Counted from the first letter of the stretch, positions 21,580-33,305 are shown. The stretch is DNA of 64,000 nucleotides from Shinisaurus crocodilurus (GCA_021292165.1 CM037880.1:139192564-139256563); one strand, 5' to 3'. Program-made: numbers and translations. Notes: generated by a model not told the origin, from the sequence alone.

Positions 21580-21585
21580 ATTAAA
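21580..21585 (+). terminator. Candidate polyadenylation signal ATTAAA
   Basis: It is the common single-base variant of AATAAA, about 500 nt after the stop, followed by a T-rich stretch. No AATAAA is closer. Confidence 0.45.
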
Positions 21586-21789
21586 CTTGTTTTTTCTTAA
21601 TCATCTTGAAATGTGCCATTTATTGTATTATAATGAAATATTCCATTCAAAATTGCCATCAGACTAAGTTGTTATTGTTATTTATACTGCTATATATTTT
21701 CTTCATATCCATAGTAACATGAATAATTCAGGCTATAAATACAAAAGGAGGGCTAAGACAGTATATCCATAGAACTGATACCCCTAAAT

Positions 21790-21925
21790 CAGGTTTCCCC
21801 AACCTGGCGCCCTCCAGATGTTTTGGACTTCAGCTCCCATCAGCCCCAGCCAGCATGGCCAATGGTCAGGAATCCTGCGAGTTGTCATCCAAAACATCTG
21901 GAGGGCACCAGGCTAGAGAAGGCTA
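21790..21925. mobile_element. hAT-like MITE family D
   Basis: 'caggtttccccaacctggcg' at the left is inverted at the right as 'caccaggctagagaaggcta'. The inner halves 'ccctccagatgttttggac' and 'ccaaaacatctggaggg' pair. Flanks 'ccctaaat' (21782-21789) and 'ccctaaaa' (21926-21933) form a 7/8 target duplication. Confidence 0.8.
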
Positions 21926-22277
21926 CCCTAAAAACATGGAGGCTCAAAGTAGGTAAGGCAATATGTAAAGGCAGGAATGTTTTGCTTCCGACTTGGTGTC
22001 CTTCGTTCTCAGGGACCAGTTCATTGGCAATCCATATGTGCTTCCTAAAGCAAGAATCACATTTGCCCCAGATTTTGTAGTTTCCCAGACAACAAAGCAT
22101 GCTTGGAGTTAACTGAAGCAGAAGACTCTCTCAGGGCAATTTTCAGCCATTTAGAACACTTCCTGCAGGTTTGCCACAAGAAAGACCCCTCTGCCTCCTG
22201 GAGCTGCTGAGGAGCAGGGAGCTCTTTCACCATCTTCCTCTATGGTTCAATACATTTGGGAGTCTTCAGAAACATTT

Positions 22278-22365
22278 ACAGTTTAATGCTATGTATGTTT
22301 ACTCAGGAATAAATCCCACTGTGTTTACTGGGGCTTACTTCCAGGTAAGTATGTGTAGATTTGTG
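22278..22365. mobile_element. Small MITE family B
   Basis: 'tgtttactcaggaataaatc' faces 'ggggcttacttccaggtaag'. The ends 'aatgctatgtatg' and 'tgtgtagatttgtggc' are decayed forms of the family termini. Confidence 0.65.
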
Positions 22366-22519
22366 GCCACAGATTCATACTGGCTTCTTTGCAGTCATAA
22401 AGGGCTCCCCTACCTCTCATATGAAAATTCCCACATTTTGAAGTCAGTAGTAGCAGGCCAGAAGGGAGAACAAACCCCACAATGAACCCCCAAGGCTCAT
22501 CGCAACCAAAGCTTTAGAT

Positions 22520-22658
22520 CAGGGGTGGTGGGCAACTTGCGGCTCTCTAGGTGTTTTGGCCTACAACTCTCATCAGCCCTAGCCACAATAACCAATGGTG
22601 AAGGATGATGGAGGTTGTAGGCCAAAACATCTGGAGAGCCACAAGTTGCCCAGCCCTG
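22520..22658. mobile_element. hAT-like MITE, palindromic
   Basis: 'caggggtggtgggcaacttg' is inverted as 'caagttgcccagccctg'. The inner halves 'gttttggcctacaactctca' and 'gttgtaggccaaaac' pair. Flanks 'gctttaga' and 'gcttagag' suggest a decayed 8-bp target duplication. Confidence 0.75.
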
Positions 22659-22992
22659 GCTTAGAGGAAGCACTTGGCCCAGGGGAAAGGAGTCAAGGCA
22701 AGCATGGCAGCAAGCTTCAAGGTGCTATGGCCCAAAACACTAGAAAAGGATAGCTAAAAGACTCAGATTAGGCTACCCAGAGATTCCAAGCTGTCCTTAC
22801 CCAATATTTGCACTGTATCACTGACACATCCACATCGATAGCTCACATGTTGAATTATCCACAAGTCTGGGAACCATAAGAATATCTTCCGCAAGGTGAC
22901 TAAACAAAGACTTCTTGGTAGAAAATAAATGGCCAAATGAATTTGTGCTGCAAAATGGGAACAATAAAATCTTTCTCTGTCCTAAACAGTTA

Positions 22993-22997
<5 letters not shown>

Positions 22998-23053
<56 letters not shown>

Positions 23054-23054
23054 T
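22998..23054. repeat. (TC)n(TG)n microsatellite
   Basis: About 19 TC units followed by about 9 TG units. Confidence 0.9.
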
Positions 23055-24167
23055 ACATACATTTATGGAAGCCTGGAGTTTAAGCCTTTCATTTGCTGCA
23101 AATCACATGATCAGATCATAGGAGTGTGTATTATCTATGGACAATGTAATGGGGGAAAGTGTGCAATACTGTATGTGTATGTGTGAGTGAGAGAGAATCT
23201 TCTGAGGAGAGCTCAGCCACCTCTGTCACATTTCTGCCTGCAGATTTTGGAACATCTGACAGTTCCTGTTAATTTAGTCTCACTCCCCAGTTCAGCTTCC
23301 CATATGGAAAGCTGGAGTGATTTTTGAATTACAGCAAGTAATATCTAAAGTGGCAGCAACTGGCAACTCTGATATTGAGCTTGGTTGTAGCCATTACCCA
23401 GAATTCCTCTGTTCTTTTTGAGACGCAATTACAATTTCACAGGTTGGAATTAAAATTCCCTGCAGTATGCAATAGAGTAACAAACTGTCAAAGTGATTTC
23501 AAGCTGCTAATCCCTCACTGTGGTATGAGTGAAAATAGAATTCCTCATGCCTTGTGTACAGGGCTGACAACTTAAAAAGCTCCAGATTTCCACTACATCT
23601 GAATACATGTGGGAGAGCAGCATGGTCTGCCCACACACAGGATGTTTCCTAATATGTGATGTCTGTAAAAGCAACTTAGTAGCCTATATCTCTCTAATAT
23701 TATTTTTTTTAAATAGCTTGTCATAACGTGTGTAAATTCAAGGTGTCACAAAGACCAACTCACTCATTATGCTGGAGAATGCAGTATTCCCCGGTACATT
23801 AGCAATGTGATATTTTTACCCAACGCTACCTCATCCATTGGTGCTGGTCAATAATATGTTTCCATTTAGTTACTATGGATTCACATTCTTTAAGTGGCAA
23901 ATACCTACGGTTGACCCTAGCCCAAACTAAGAAGGGGCTACTGGCCCTGAAGCATAGCAAAGAGAGCTAAACAAAATAAGATGTGGGACTTCAGGAGAGC
24001 TGGAGTTTATAGATACTATTTGCATATAATGTGTTTTTTTTTTAATATGTACTACATTTCTGTCGGGCTTTTTGTCATCCTCTTGCTGCCATATCCTGAT
24101 GTCACCATTTTAGCATAATTATACCCAAAGCAAACATCTGTGTAGAAAATTAATTCGTGTTAGCTCA
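23055..24167. other. No gene seen
   Basis: Mixed unique-looking sequence downstream of the terminal exon; no domain or repeat recognised. Confidence 0.4.
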
Positions 24168-24635
24168 CAGGGCTGGTTCATACAACCTGGGCAGCGAGTG
24201 GGGGAGGCACCACAGGGCCGTCCGTGGGGTCCAGCGGAGCGCCGCAGACGACCTGCGCTCCGCACGCGTGGGCTGACAGCGGGGGAGCCGGCAGTCCCTG
24301 CACCACAGCGCGGGCCTCCCAGCGCTAGGGGGCAGCAGCTCTGGATGCCCAGCGGGGCCGTTTGCCCCTACAGACCGAGCGGCTGCAGCCCCGGCCGCTC
24401 TGGGCTGCCGCCTCTGTGTGGCCGCGGGAGGCCCCCACAGGATGGCCGCCCGCTGTTTGCATGGCAGGGCCGCCACACGTGGTAGGGGCTTACCCCTCTA
24501 CTGCCCATGGTGACTTTCCATGCTTCCCGCACGCGGCCATCCCTCGGGGGCGCCCCTGGCCGGCGTTCGCACGACACGGGAACCACGGAGAACCTCTGCT
24601 TCCCCGCGGTTCCCGTGGCGTGTGAACCAGCCCAG
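24168..24635. mobile_element. GC-rich hAT-like non-autonomous element
   Basis: The left end 'cagggctggttcatac' is inverted at the right as 'gtgtgaaccagcccag'. The interior is CpG-dense, in sharp contrast to the AT-rich flanks, and yields long frames on both strands without any domain. No target duplication is readable. Confidence 0.6.
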
Positions 24636-26602
24636 ACAGAAATGTGAATTGCCCAAGGATAAACAAAAAGTCTGTAAAGGGACCATGAAAATGACACTAT
24701 TATTATCAGTAGTAGTAGTAGTTCTATGATGTCATCCTTGTACATGGGGCTTTACAGAAAGTGGGAGAACAGGTTCCTGCCCCCAAGGACTTACAGTCTA
24801 GAAACTGACACAAGGCAATAACAGAGGCAGCGGACAGAAATGAAGGCAGCATAAATGGGAAGGTGTGTGATTATTGCAGTTCCATATACTTTAGGCTTAG
24901 TTACAGTAGAGTATAGAGACCAGGGGGTTGTGCCAAAGGCTTTACTCGGACATCCAACTGCACACTCTTCCCTGGACCATTCTTTCTGAAGGAAACACAC
25001 ACAGCTGCACGATTGCCAGTTAGTTTTGCTGAACATTCTTTTTTCATATTTGCATTGACGAGGGAACTGTTTCATTACTATGGTTACTTCCTTAGCGTTC
25101 ACAAGGCCTAGCACCAACAGTTAAAATATATCCATTAGCTTTTCAGCAAAGCACAAACTCCACAGGCCTTAGGTGAAGCTCTGACCGCTAAAATAAACTA
25201 CAGAAAGAGCAAAAGAGAACTCCTGCAAGACTGGCTTCTTGGACTATTCAGGAGTAATATGAAAGCAAAGGCTATTCCTGCTGACAGCTTGAAGAAGTTG
25301 CGCATATTGCTCTTCATCTTTTTTAACTACACATCTAGGGCTATGCCAGCTGATAACATGTTGGAATGTCTTGCTTGTTTGCAACAAGTCCGAAGAAGGG
25401 AAAGCCAAGAGGAAATGTCTATCTAGAATAGATTACAAGGTGGTTTGAAAGAAGCAATTCTTCTGTGACTTGCCTCTCATCTTTGTATGTTTGGCTAATT
25501 TATTTTCAAGTTAGTTCATGCATGCGGTGGTACTGAATCCCCTCCAAGCTTGTGTTCTTCCATGTTAATGGAGGAAATAACAATGAACCGGAAATGTAGA
25601 TGTGCCGTATTACATCATGTGCTCTTTCACAATTCCCTCCAGTCATGGAGGCTCCAGAAATGGCTGCCGCCTTCATGACAAGAACATGTGTAACTTCCAG
25701 CGTTACATGCTACTCCTTCCATGTGAACAGAAGCAAGGGCAAGCTCAGGGTTGTGCAGAAAACACAGCAGCGGCGTTATGTGTGCAGGTGGGACAGGACT
25801 GGCATTTTGCACAAAATCCAGAGCTTGATATCTGATTGGTTTTGTTCAGTAAAGTGTGGGATTGAATAAGATACGATGAACATCTACACGCACGAAATAG
25901 CTCCTTTTTTTACTGAGGGTCAACGTGGGCTTCAGATGCATCCCTAATGACCTGCCCCAAACATCGAGTGCTACATGCCAGGTCAGCTGCCAGGCTTCTG
26001 CTGTGCTGCCTCAAAGCTCAGAGATGGCTTTCCTGAGCAGCTCAAGGCTGGAGGTTTTACCGTTGCCTCCAAAGATTTCATGGCTTGGGGCTGCATAAGG
26101 GCTTCATGCAGGGCTGGGATGGCGCAGATCCTGAAGCAGTGTCATTAGACAGCAGGATTCTGACAGCTGCGTGCAGCCTTCAGTGTCTTCCAGGCTTGTG
26201 CTTCCCAGTAAGGCTGCTCAGAGGTCTAGTTTCCCTCAATTATCTGTAAGGCCTCAAACTGTGAGACAATATGAGTTCTGAGAACCACATCGCCTTTTCC
26301 ACTTAGGCACTTGAGAAGGCAGGTGGTGGTAGTAACGACAAGGGGAAAGGATAATGTCACAGCAGCACCTAAATGTGCATTAAGCACCATATAAATGTGA
26401 CGCAACACACATGGAAATGGGAAGCGACTGGATGAAAGTCTTTGAGGCTTGTCAAGGGAGGTGGCCAAATTCACTTGGCCCCTGGCTAGTATCTAGTGAC
26501 GTTTCCTGGTATCCATGTTTTAGACTGGAGAAGTAACCTCTTGCCAAGTCAAATCACTAACAAAACAGGCTACTTCCAGCATGCACACTTCTGATCTTTC
26601 TG

Positions 26603-26605
<3 letters not shown>
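24636..26605. other. No gene seen; possible old repeat at 24700-24840
   Basis: 'ctttacagaaagtgggagaacaggttcctgcccccaaggacttacagtctag' (split here only by position, 24750-24802) resembles a common old vertebrate repeat tail. The 25600-25870 frames overlap on both strands and lack domains. Confidence 0.35.

Positions 26606-26634
<29 letters not shown>
26606..26634. repeat. (GT)n microsatellite
   Basis: About 14 GT units. Confidence 0.9.
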
Positions 26635-26637
<3 letters not shown>

Positions 26638-26799
26638 CATGCCCATCCTTATCCCTGCTGCTGCTTCCCATGATGCTGCTGCATGATATGGCAATCTTCT
26701 TCAGATCTTCCTTGACCCTTTTGGGGGGTGAGGGAGGCTCTAAACAAAACCAAGCCAGATCACCAGCGTCTTGCAGTATGTCTTAAATTTTACTCTCAG

Positions 26800-26905
26800 C
26801 ATAGGAAGCCAACTTATACCGCTTCAGACCATCTAGCCCAGTATTGTTGGCACTGACTGGCAGCGACTCACCAGGGTTTCAGGCAGGGAGGGCCCTTCGT
26901 GTTTC
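26800..26905. mobile_element. tRNA-derived SINE fragment (second type)
   Basis: 'aggaagccaacttataccgc', 'ccatctagcccagtattgtt', 'cactgactggcagcgactca' and 'ccagggtttcaggcaggg' match a SINE type I remember from squamates; the other half is missing. Confidence 0.5.
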
Positions 26906-27801
26906 TTGTTTTAGGGCATCCCTCTTTATGGTAGGCAGGATCACAGACCCTGATAATAATGAACATATTGGACTACTATCATTGAAATGCTGATATATGT
27001 ATTAATCTAGAGGAAGAAATGGAAGCACATGGTTCAGTGGAAGAAGTAGAGGTAGCTTCTTTAAACCTGAGCATTGTAGGGGGGGGGGGGTTAGGTACTT
27101 CTTTGAAAGTATTAGAGTGAAACACTTTGACACAGTCCTGTTGTCTCTATGAGTGTCATTCTGGTATTGTCTTGTGGTTTTTGCAGGCTGCATACACGCA
27201 AAAAACTTTTTTTTTTGTAATAATAAGAATTTGTTCGGCTCATTTCTGCAATCTTTTAACATTGGGTTTTCAGTGGAAGTTCATGTTTGCTTGTTTGGGA
27301 TATATTTTGCCTCCTCTTTAGACTTTAAAACACCTCAGTGGCATTCAAAACAAAAATCACATTAAACTTAGATCTGGGCTGCTTTCTTCAACCACCAGGT
27401 TCAATGCCTGTTATCTGGATTGTGCCCACTGACATCTAGAAAATCTGTTTCCAACTGATGAACACCACGCAAAGCCTGCTGGATGATGACAGGATATATA
27501 AAACTTGCCCTGACGGAGGATTTGGATTATTTGAGCAGGTTTGTTGCTTGGGTTGCTTGGCACTCTTTCATCTTTCCAATAAGGTTGCAGAGGCAGGAGA
27601 CGGCTCAGGAAGGGAGTGCTGCCAGGGCCATGCATGGAGGGGCCTTGCAATCTTGCCTCTCCCTCCAATGCAGCCAGCTGGAATGGCTGCACATGGATGT
27701 ACTTCTTGGAGGGGAGGAGCCAGATGGCAGGTGGGCCCAGCAAGCTTGATGGAGGAAGCCATGTTCTTTTGTCTCTCCGTCTGATTGTCTTGTCTTGTCT
27801 C
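26906..27801. other. No gene seen
   Basis: Frames at 27411-27852 overlap on both strands without recognisable domains. A (G)n run lies at 27080-27090. Confidence 0.35.
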
Positions 27802-27809
27802 CCCACCCA

Positions 27810-27968
27810 TGTGGCTCATGCTGGCTCAGCTTGTCTGAGCGTGGAAAGCTAAGCAGGGTCAGGCCTGGTTATTACTTGGTTGGGAGACCCCTCCTCTAGT
27901 TTCCTGATTGAGCAGGGTGTTAGACTCGATGGCCTTGTAGACCCCTTCCAACTCTATGATCCTATTAT
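27810..27968 (+). mobile_element. 5S rRNA-derived SINE with CR1-like tail
   Basis: 27826-27890 closely follows the 3' two-thirds of 5S rRNA. It keeps the pol III internal control: box A 'agctaagcagggtc' (27847-27860) and a box C-like 'tggttattacttggttggga'. The tail 'gactcgatggccttgtagac ... cttccaactctatgat' is of CR1 3'-end type. This arrangement defines a SINE3-class element. Other copies: 46117 and 59546. Confidence 0.8.
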
Positions 27969-28202
27969 TCCTATGATACAGCCCATCTCAAGCCATTCAA
28001 AAAGGAGGCATTGCACATGGAAAGATAGAAGAGGCCTATATTCAATAGGGCAAGAACACATATTTGTTTTCTGGGTTTTTTTTTTAACTAGTAGTCTCTA
28101 CATAGTATAGGACAGAGATCTGCATAAAGTCTGAATATGATAATTCATATGAATATCTGATGCAAGTTGGAAAGCACTGTGTTCACATTTCCCACTCTGC
28201 AC

Positions 28203-28345
28203 TATTTTTATTTATTTATTTATTATATTTATACCCCGCCTTTTTTCCTGCAAGGAACCCAAGGCGGCTTACATAATCATCATCATCCTCTCCATTTTAT
28301 CCTCACAACAATCCTGTGAGGTAGGTTATCTGCCAGGCTCAGAGA
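28203..28345 (-). mobile_element. tRNA-derived SINE, 3' part
   Basis: Minus-oriented tail: (ttta)n, 'ataccccgccttttttcctg', 'caaggcggcttacataatca', 'ttatcctcacaacaatcctg'. The tRNA-like head is absent. Confidence 0.8.
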
Positions 28346-28355
28346 GAATGCAAAG

Positions 28356-29053
28356 TTGTCCATAGATGGTATTACACCCCACTCAGATGACATCATATGT
28401 ACCCTGACTTTATCTCCTAACTGTTGGCAAGGTTGTAACACTATAGGCTCTTGGATGCACATGTGGTCAGAATGCTCCAGGGTCTACATGTTCTGGTCTC
28501 AGATTTTTGGAATAATTTCAGACATTACTTCTCAACCTGTTAGCCCTGACCCACTACCTGCTCTACTATATATCTGTGACAACGTTGGTAGAAAAACAAT
28601 CTATAAGGACTTGTTAAACTTCTTGTTAGCAGCAACCCGTCTAGAAATTACTCAGCATTGGAAGTCAACTGCAGGTCTCACTTTGCAAGGTTGGCTACTG
28701 AAGCCCTGGCAAATAGCTTTGTCAGAGCGCTTGACGCATCATAGCAGACTTCTTCGAGGCCTTAGCAAAAGGGACTGTTTTGTTGAAACTTGGGTTCCCC
28801 TCTTTGCATTTGTGAATAGAGGTGTCCCTGAATACATGCCCCTGGAGACACAAAAGTCCTTTTCGAGGGACTTAGTTAGTTTATTGATTTGGTTGGTACC
28901 ATAGAACATTTTTTATGCTGTGTTTTAATGTATATCAGTAATAGATGGTTTAAAATGACAGATGAATGTCTAAGCATGTATCCATTTATTTGTCATTTTA
29001 TTAAATAAATAAATTTATGCTGGTCTTGGACCGTAATAAAGATTTGATTTGAT

Positions 29054-29055
<2 letters not shown>
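28356..29055 (+). pseudogene. L1 LINE 3' end (ORF2 C-terminus and 3' UTR)
   Basis: The frame 28356-28904 encodes 182 residues that look like the C-terminal segment of an L1 ORF2 protein. It has 'SWMHMWSECSRVYMFWSQIF', where L1 ORF2 has a His-Met/Ile-Trp-x-x-Cys-x-x-x-x-x-Phe-Trp motif, then 'NFLLAATRLEITQHWKS' and 'LTLQGWLLKPW'. One of the usual cysteines before this ('CWQGC') is also present. Endonuclease and reverse-transcriptase domains are missing, so this is a typical 5'-truncated retrocopy. The 3' UTR ends 'ggaccgtaataaagatttga', followed by an A-rich (aaat)n tail. Its own stop precedes 'catagaac' at 28902. Non-functional. Confidence 0.7.

Positions 29056-29089
<34 letters not shown>
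29056..29089. repeat. (AAAT)n tail of the L1 copy
   Basis: About eight AAAT units directly after the L1 3' end. Confidence 0.85.
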
Positions 29090-29091
<2 letters not shown>

Positions 29092-29097
29092 CATATG

Positions 29098-29155
29098 AAT
29101 AGATTTCATAGATCATAGAGTGGGAAGGAGCCTACAAGGCTATCGAATCCAATGC
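29098..29155 (-). mobile_element. CR1-type tail fragment
   Basis: 'atttcatagatcatagagtg' and 'aggagcctacaaggctatcg' match the tail of the 5S-SINE copy at 46117; the head is missing. Confidence 0.6.
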
Positions 29156-30282
29156 AAATTTAGAAAAAAATGTAATTTACATAAAAAATACAGTGCATCT
29201 CACCATAGCGTAGAAGACTGTGACCAGGGGGCAATCTACACCTGACAATTATTGCAGTACTGGATCGCTTCTGTGATTTGCAGGGCACACCACACACACA
29301 CTTTTCAGTTCAGGTTGCGTTTGTTTTGTGTCCTCTGTTGTTCTGTAATTTCCTAGAGCTCCTTTATTGTGGTTTTCTCTGTCATTGCGATTCACTATCG
29401 CAGTACATGGCTATGACTGTGCTCATCATTGGCTGCTGTCCTTGCCTGTCTTAGCCAATTATTTTTGAGGGGCAGGGAACAGTCAGCTTTTGTCTCCCAA
29501 AGGGCTTTGGCAAAGCAGAGATTGCTTTCCCGCCTTTCTTCCTCTCTCCGCATGGCATCTCTCTCTTGCAAAGTGGAGAGTAAGTGCTTCCCCACTCTGT
29601 AAATTAGCCAAAATGCATGTCTAATCAGAAGTAAATCACATTATCGTCAATGGTCTTACTCAGAAGTAAATCACAAAATGAATAGGACCTATCAAAACAT
29701 CAGCAATGGTTTCTCTCTGAATGTCTACTCAGAAATAAATCACATTATCTTCAATGGCTTTACTGAGAAGTGAATCACATTGATTTCAATGAAGCTTATG
29801 CTTGGGAAACTTAGCACGGGAGGAAGATTGCTTTGGTTTTGGGTGGAGGGGAATGGGCGTGCTGATCCCACAACAGCAGCAGCACCCCGTCTCCTTCTGC
29901 TTCTTCTTTTTTGTGACGGGACAGTGGGCAGGAAGAGCTTTTATTTATTTCTTTAAAAAAAAAAAAAACAATCTCGCTGGTGCGCATGTTCGCACCTTCA
30001 CATAGATGAGGAAACCACCGCCCCCAAAAACCCTTTCTCTTAAAGTGCCATTTCCCCTGCATGTGCAAGGAAACGCCCAGTATTACCGCTATGGGGTTTC
30101 GGTGTGGAGCGGCAAAAGGACTGAGGTACATTTGTGCACTGTGAGCAGTGACTGCAGAATATGAATATAGCCGTACTATAATGCTCACTTGATAATATAC
30201 CATGTGATGTAGATCTGGCCCAGGTAACATGTGTTTGCCTGTTCATCCTGTGGTTCGGATGCTTACTGCCGATGGGACACTG
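29156..30282. other. No gene seen; decayed repeat fragments
   Basis: 29600-29800 holds four imperfect repeats of a 'ctcagaagtaaatcacatt' unit, related to family B. 29940-29970 is an A-rich run. A 'catctcaccatagcgtaga' piece near 29200 resembles family E. Confidence 0.45.
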
Positions 30283-30397
30283 TTCTTATGGTTCTTTATC
30301 TTTAAACCGGCCTTTGGCAGGACAGCCCTTCAAATAAAGGATGGTCCTTAAATAGAGGAGAGTCCTCTGTAAAAGGGGACACATGGCCACCCTACGT
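30283..30397 (-). mobile_element. Family E element, one end
   Basis: 'gttctttatctttaaaccgg', 'agtcctctgtaaaaggggac' and the end 'acacatggccaccctac' match, inverted, the start of the fuller copy at 51815. Confidence 0.6.
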
Positions 30398-32040
30398 CAT
30401 AGCATCAGTTCTCTCCTTTTGTCATGTAAACTGCTGCTAACAACTGGAACTTGCACGAGTTTTGGTAACTGGTATGCTAGATCTGGGCGCAACCCTCTTC
30501 TCTCTCCTTGCCAAGTGTGTTAATAATATAGCATACTCCCAAGCACTTGTTAAGAGGTTGGAACTTAGCTCGCATGAGAAAAATATATTGGCAGCGCAGA
30601 AGGAGCAAATAGCTCGTGCTGTGTCATTCGTGCTGTACTTGGCATCTGTGCCTCCCCTGGATTTCATTTCCAGTGCTGACATTCCCACCCTGCAAAATGC
30701 ATCTGGGGTTGGAAGTTCAAAGTGGAACATGAAGGAAAACGATCTATTTGTTGAGAGTTTATATGTGTTTGTGGGGGGAGGGCAATATGTAGAGCACACT
30801 ATTTGCACATGTTGCGAACACGACTGTTTACCAATAACTGCTAGGCAGGCTCAGTTTTGCTCTCATGCACACATCTAGAAAAGGAAAGGAAAGAAGCCAG
30901 CAAGATGTTGATTCAAATCAGTTTAACAGCTGAATTAAGAATTAATTAAGAATTGCATTCTTATTCTAGGTACAGTTCAGCTATCATAGACTAATGCCAA
31001 AGAAATGTTAAAAATAGGCAGAAAATCCTGAAAATACTATTGCACTCATTATTTGGATCAGTGTGGTGGTTGCAAGAAATAGGCAATGTCTGTAACCAAC
31101 AAGTAGTTATTACAAAATACACCCAGGGAATCATGGGAATCTTCTGTTGACTGTGGGTGTTGCGGACAACATAGAGCTAATAGTGTATGACCTCTGAACT
31201 GAATGATGTATGTCACCTACAACAAGTGAATCCCAACTTGAGAACAAAATATTGTGCCATGGTTTCTGGTTTGTTTGTTTTTAATGGTGCCTTTTGGTAT
31301 AACTAGGGTGTAGAAACTGGAAGGACATTCTTTGGGCAGATAGGGAGGAAGTGTTTACTGTGAATTCAAAATTCAGCTATTATGCTCAAAATATAAAAGG
31401 CAACCTATGCCTTCTGCCACCATGACATATTTCTATATACAAATGAGGCTCCCTTGTCCTAAAAATAATGTAAACCCCCTGATCATTATATCTGTTCTGG
31501 GCAGAAGAAACAGGGAATCAGACATTAAGGCTACATTCGTAGGTAATGTACTTCGGTTACACACTTACCTGGGGTAAGTCACATTGAACACCGTGGGATT
31601 TAATTTTGAGTAAATATTCATAGGATTGCGCAGTATATACCAGTAGGTTCTCCCCGCAGTTCAGCAGTCCACTGCTGTTCAGTTAAAGCTGAGACTCCGT
31701 TTGCTTTTTCCTCTTGAATTAAACTAGTATATAAAAGATAGCATTTGCAGAACCATTCTAAATGTATGAGATCGTGGTCTAAATAAAAACTAAAAAGGTA
31801 AATAACTTCTTATCTTTTGCTTCATATTGCATTTATGGACTGTAGCTTTCCAGTCTCCTGATTTAGTATAGAAACCTGTGGCGTTATTTCCTCCAAGAGA
31901 CTGAGAGATGTGTGGAATATATAAGGTGATATTTAGTTATACGCCTACCTTTAATTGAATCATTTTGTTATAGATGAAGGAGTACACAAGCTTTCAAGTT
32001 GCACAAACCACTTTGCCAAGCGGAGTAGAATAGTATCTCA
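30398..32040. other. Mostly unique sequence with one family B MITE
   Basis: Frames at 30437-30878 on opposite strands overlap and show no domain. No splice-bounded exon was recognised. Confidence 0.4.
31533..31637 (-). mobile_element. Small MITE family B
   Basis: 'cacacttacctggggtaagt', 'tgggatttaattttgagtaa' and the end 'cataggattgcgcag' match the family in reverse orientation. Confidence 0.6.
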
Positions 32041-32442
32041 GGACGCAATCCTATGTCCCTCTGACCTTGATTGGGGCTGGAAGCCCCAGCGATCTCAGAA
32101 ATCTTTTCAAAGGTCGCAGCACCACGGAGCGCTCGCCACCCCCCACACCTTGTAGCCGGTGCAGTTCTTTCCGTGCCGGCACGGGACCGAGCACGGAAGA
32201 CCACGCTCGACTCCCCTTGGGTGGGGTGTTCCCAGGGGTGGGGAGGGGAGGAGCGAGGCAGTGTCTCAGCCTCTCCTCCTCGCAAGGAGAGGAAAAACAT
32301 CTAGACGGCCAAAATCAGCCGTCTAGGTGATTCTGAGGGTGAGGGGAGTGTGGTGGATATCCTATCCGCCATGCTCCTCCCACCCTGCATAAGATGTCCA
32401 TGTTTAGAGGGTTGTGGGCACCCTCGTAGGATTGTGCTGCCC
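32041..32442. mobile_element. MITE family A, copy 4 of 4
   Basis: It starts 'ggacgcaatcctatg' and ends 'cgtaggattgtgctgcc'. Shared interior: 'gtgcagttctttccgtgccg', 'agtgtctcagcctctcctcc', and 'catctagacggccaaaatca' facing 'gccgtctagg'. Confidence 0.75.
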
Positions 32443-33305
32443 TTCTTAGAACCTGTTACTAATATAAATATTTGTAGTAATTTTGATTAGATAATGGCCA
32501 AGTCACAAGACATCAGAGCATATATTATCTAGCAGGAGCACAGAGGTTTTGTAAAGGCTGCAATTCTGAAACCATTGTTCTTTGAATGTAAGGAGGCTAC
32601 ATATTTTAATTCTTAGGCACATCTTTTAAAGGTCACGGACAAGAACCAAACCATCTGTGAAGAAGTGGCTGGATTGGGTCATTCACTTGGCCTATAAAAA
32701 CAGCTTGCATTGTTTACTTGAAAAGAATGAATATTGACACATGCTTTCCCCCCCAAAAGGAAATATTTGTTCTGCTTGTTCACGTTGTTTATCAACACCA
32801 TCAGCACAGCTCGAAGTCTTACGCTGACTATATTACTCTCTCGTAGGTGTAAATGTGGACATACTCTTAGTTTTTGATTTAGCTGTGAGACTGAAATGGA
32901 ATGTGTGATGTTCTCACAGGTTTCTAGTTTAAGGCAAACCTGGTTCCCCAGCTCTGATAGTCTTCGCAGCCTGAAGTCCGGAGAAGTGCTACGTCTAAAG
33001 AAGTACACCTGAGAATTCCCTTACTAGTACTTCTTTAAAAGTTTGTATGTGTACGCTAAGAAAAAACATAGAAAAACAATTTACTGCTAATGTTTCCCCA
33101 AAGTGCTTTTTCATGGATCTTGCCTCTGAATGGCTCAGCTGGAAACTGTTCATATTACACATAGCCCTCTGCAAATCCCTTCACTTCTCCATCCATGCCA
33201 GCAGTTACATGTAGCAAAAGCTCTGCTTTTTCATCAGTGTCTTGGACAGCCAAAACACCATAGAAATCCTAAGGGCCAAAATAGTGCCGTGCCACATTTT
33301 AGAGT
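32443..33305. other. No gene seen
   Basis: AT-rich unique-looking sequence. No exon or repeat recognised. Confidence 0.4.

Larger units (their letters stand above)
21083..21605 (+). other. 3' untranslated region of the terminal exon
   Basis: AT-rich sequence from the stop codon to just past a variant poly(A) signal. It contains a family C MITE at 21239-21367. The cleavage point is inferred. Confidence 0.5.

Noticed and set aside
27826..27890. Possible functional 5S rRNA gene
   Set aside because: The 5' third of 5S is replaced or decayed, a CR1-like tail follows, and the same unit recurs at 46117 and 59546, so it is a SINE.
28356..28904. 182-residue frame as a host gene
   Set aside because: It matches the L1 ORF2 C-terminal pattern and ends in an L1-type 3' UTR with an A-rich tail.
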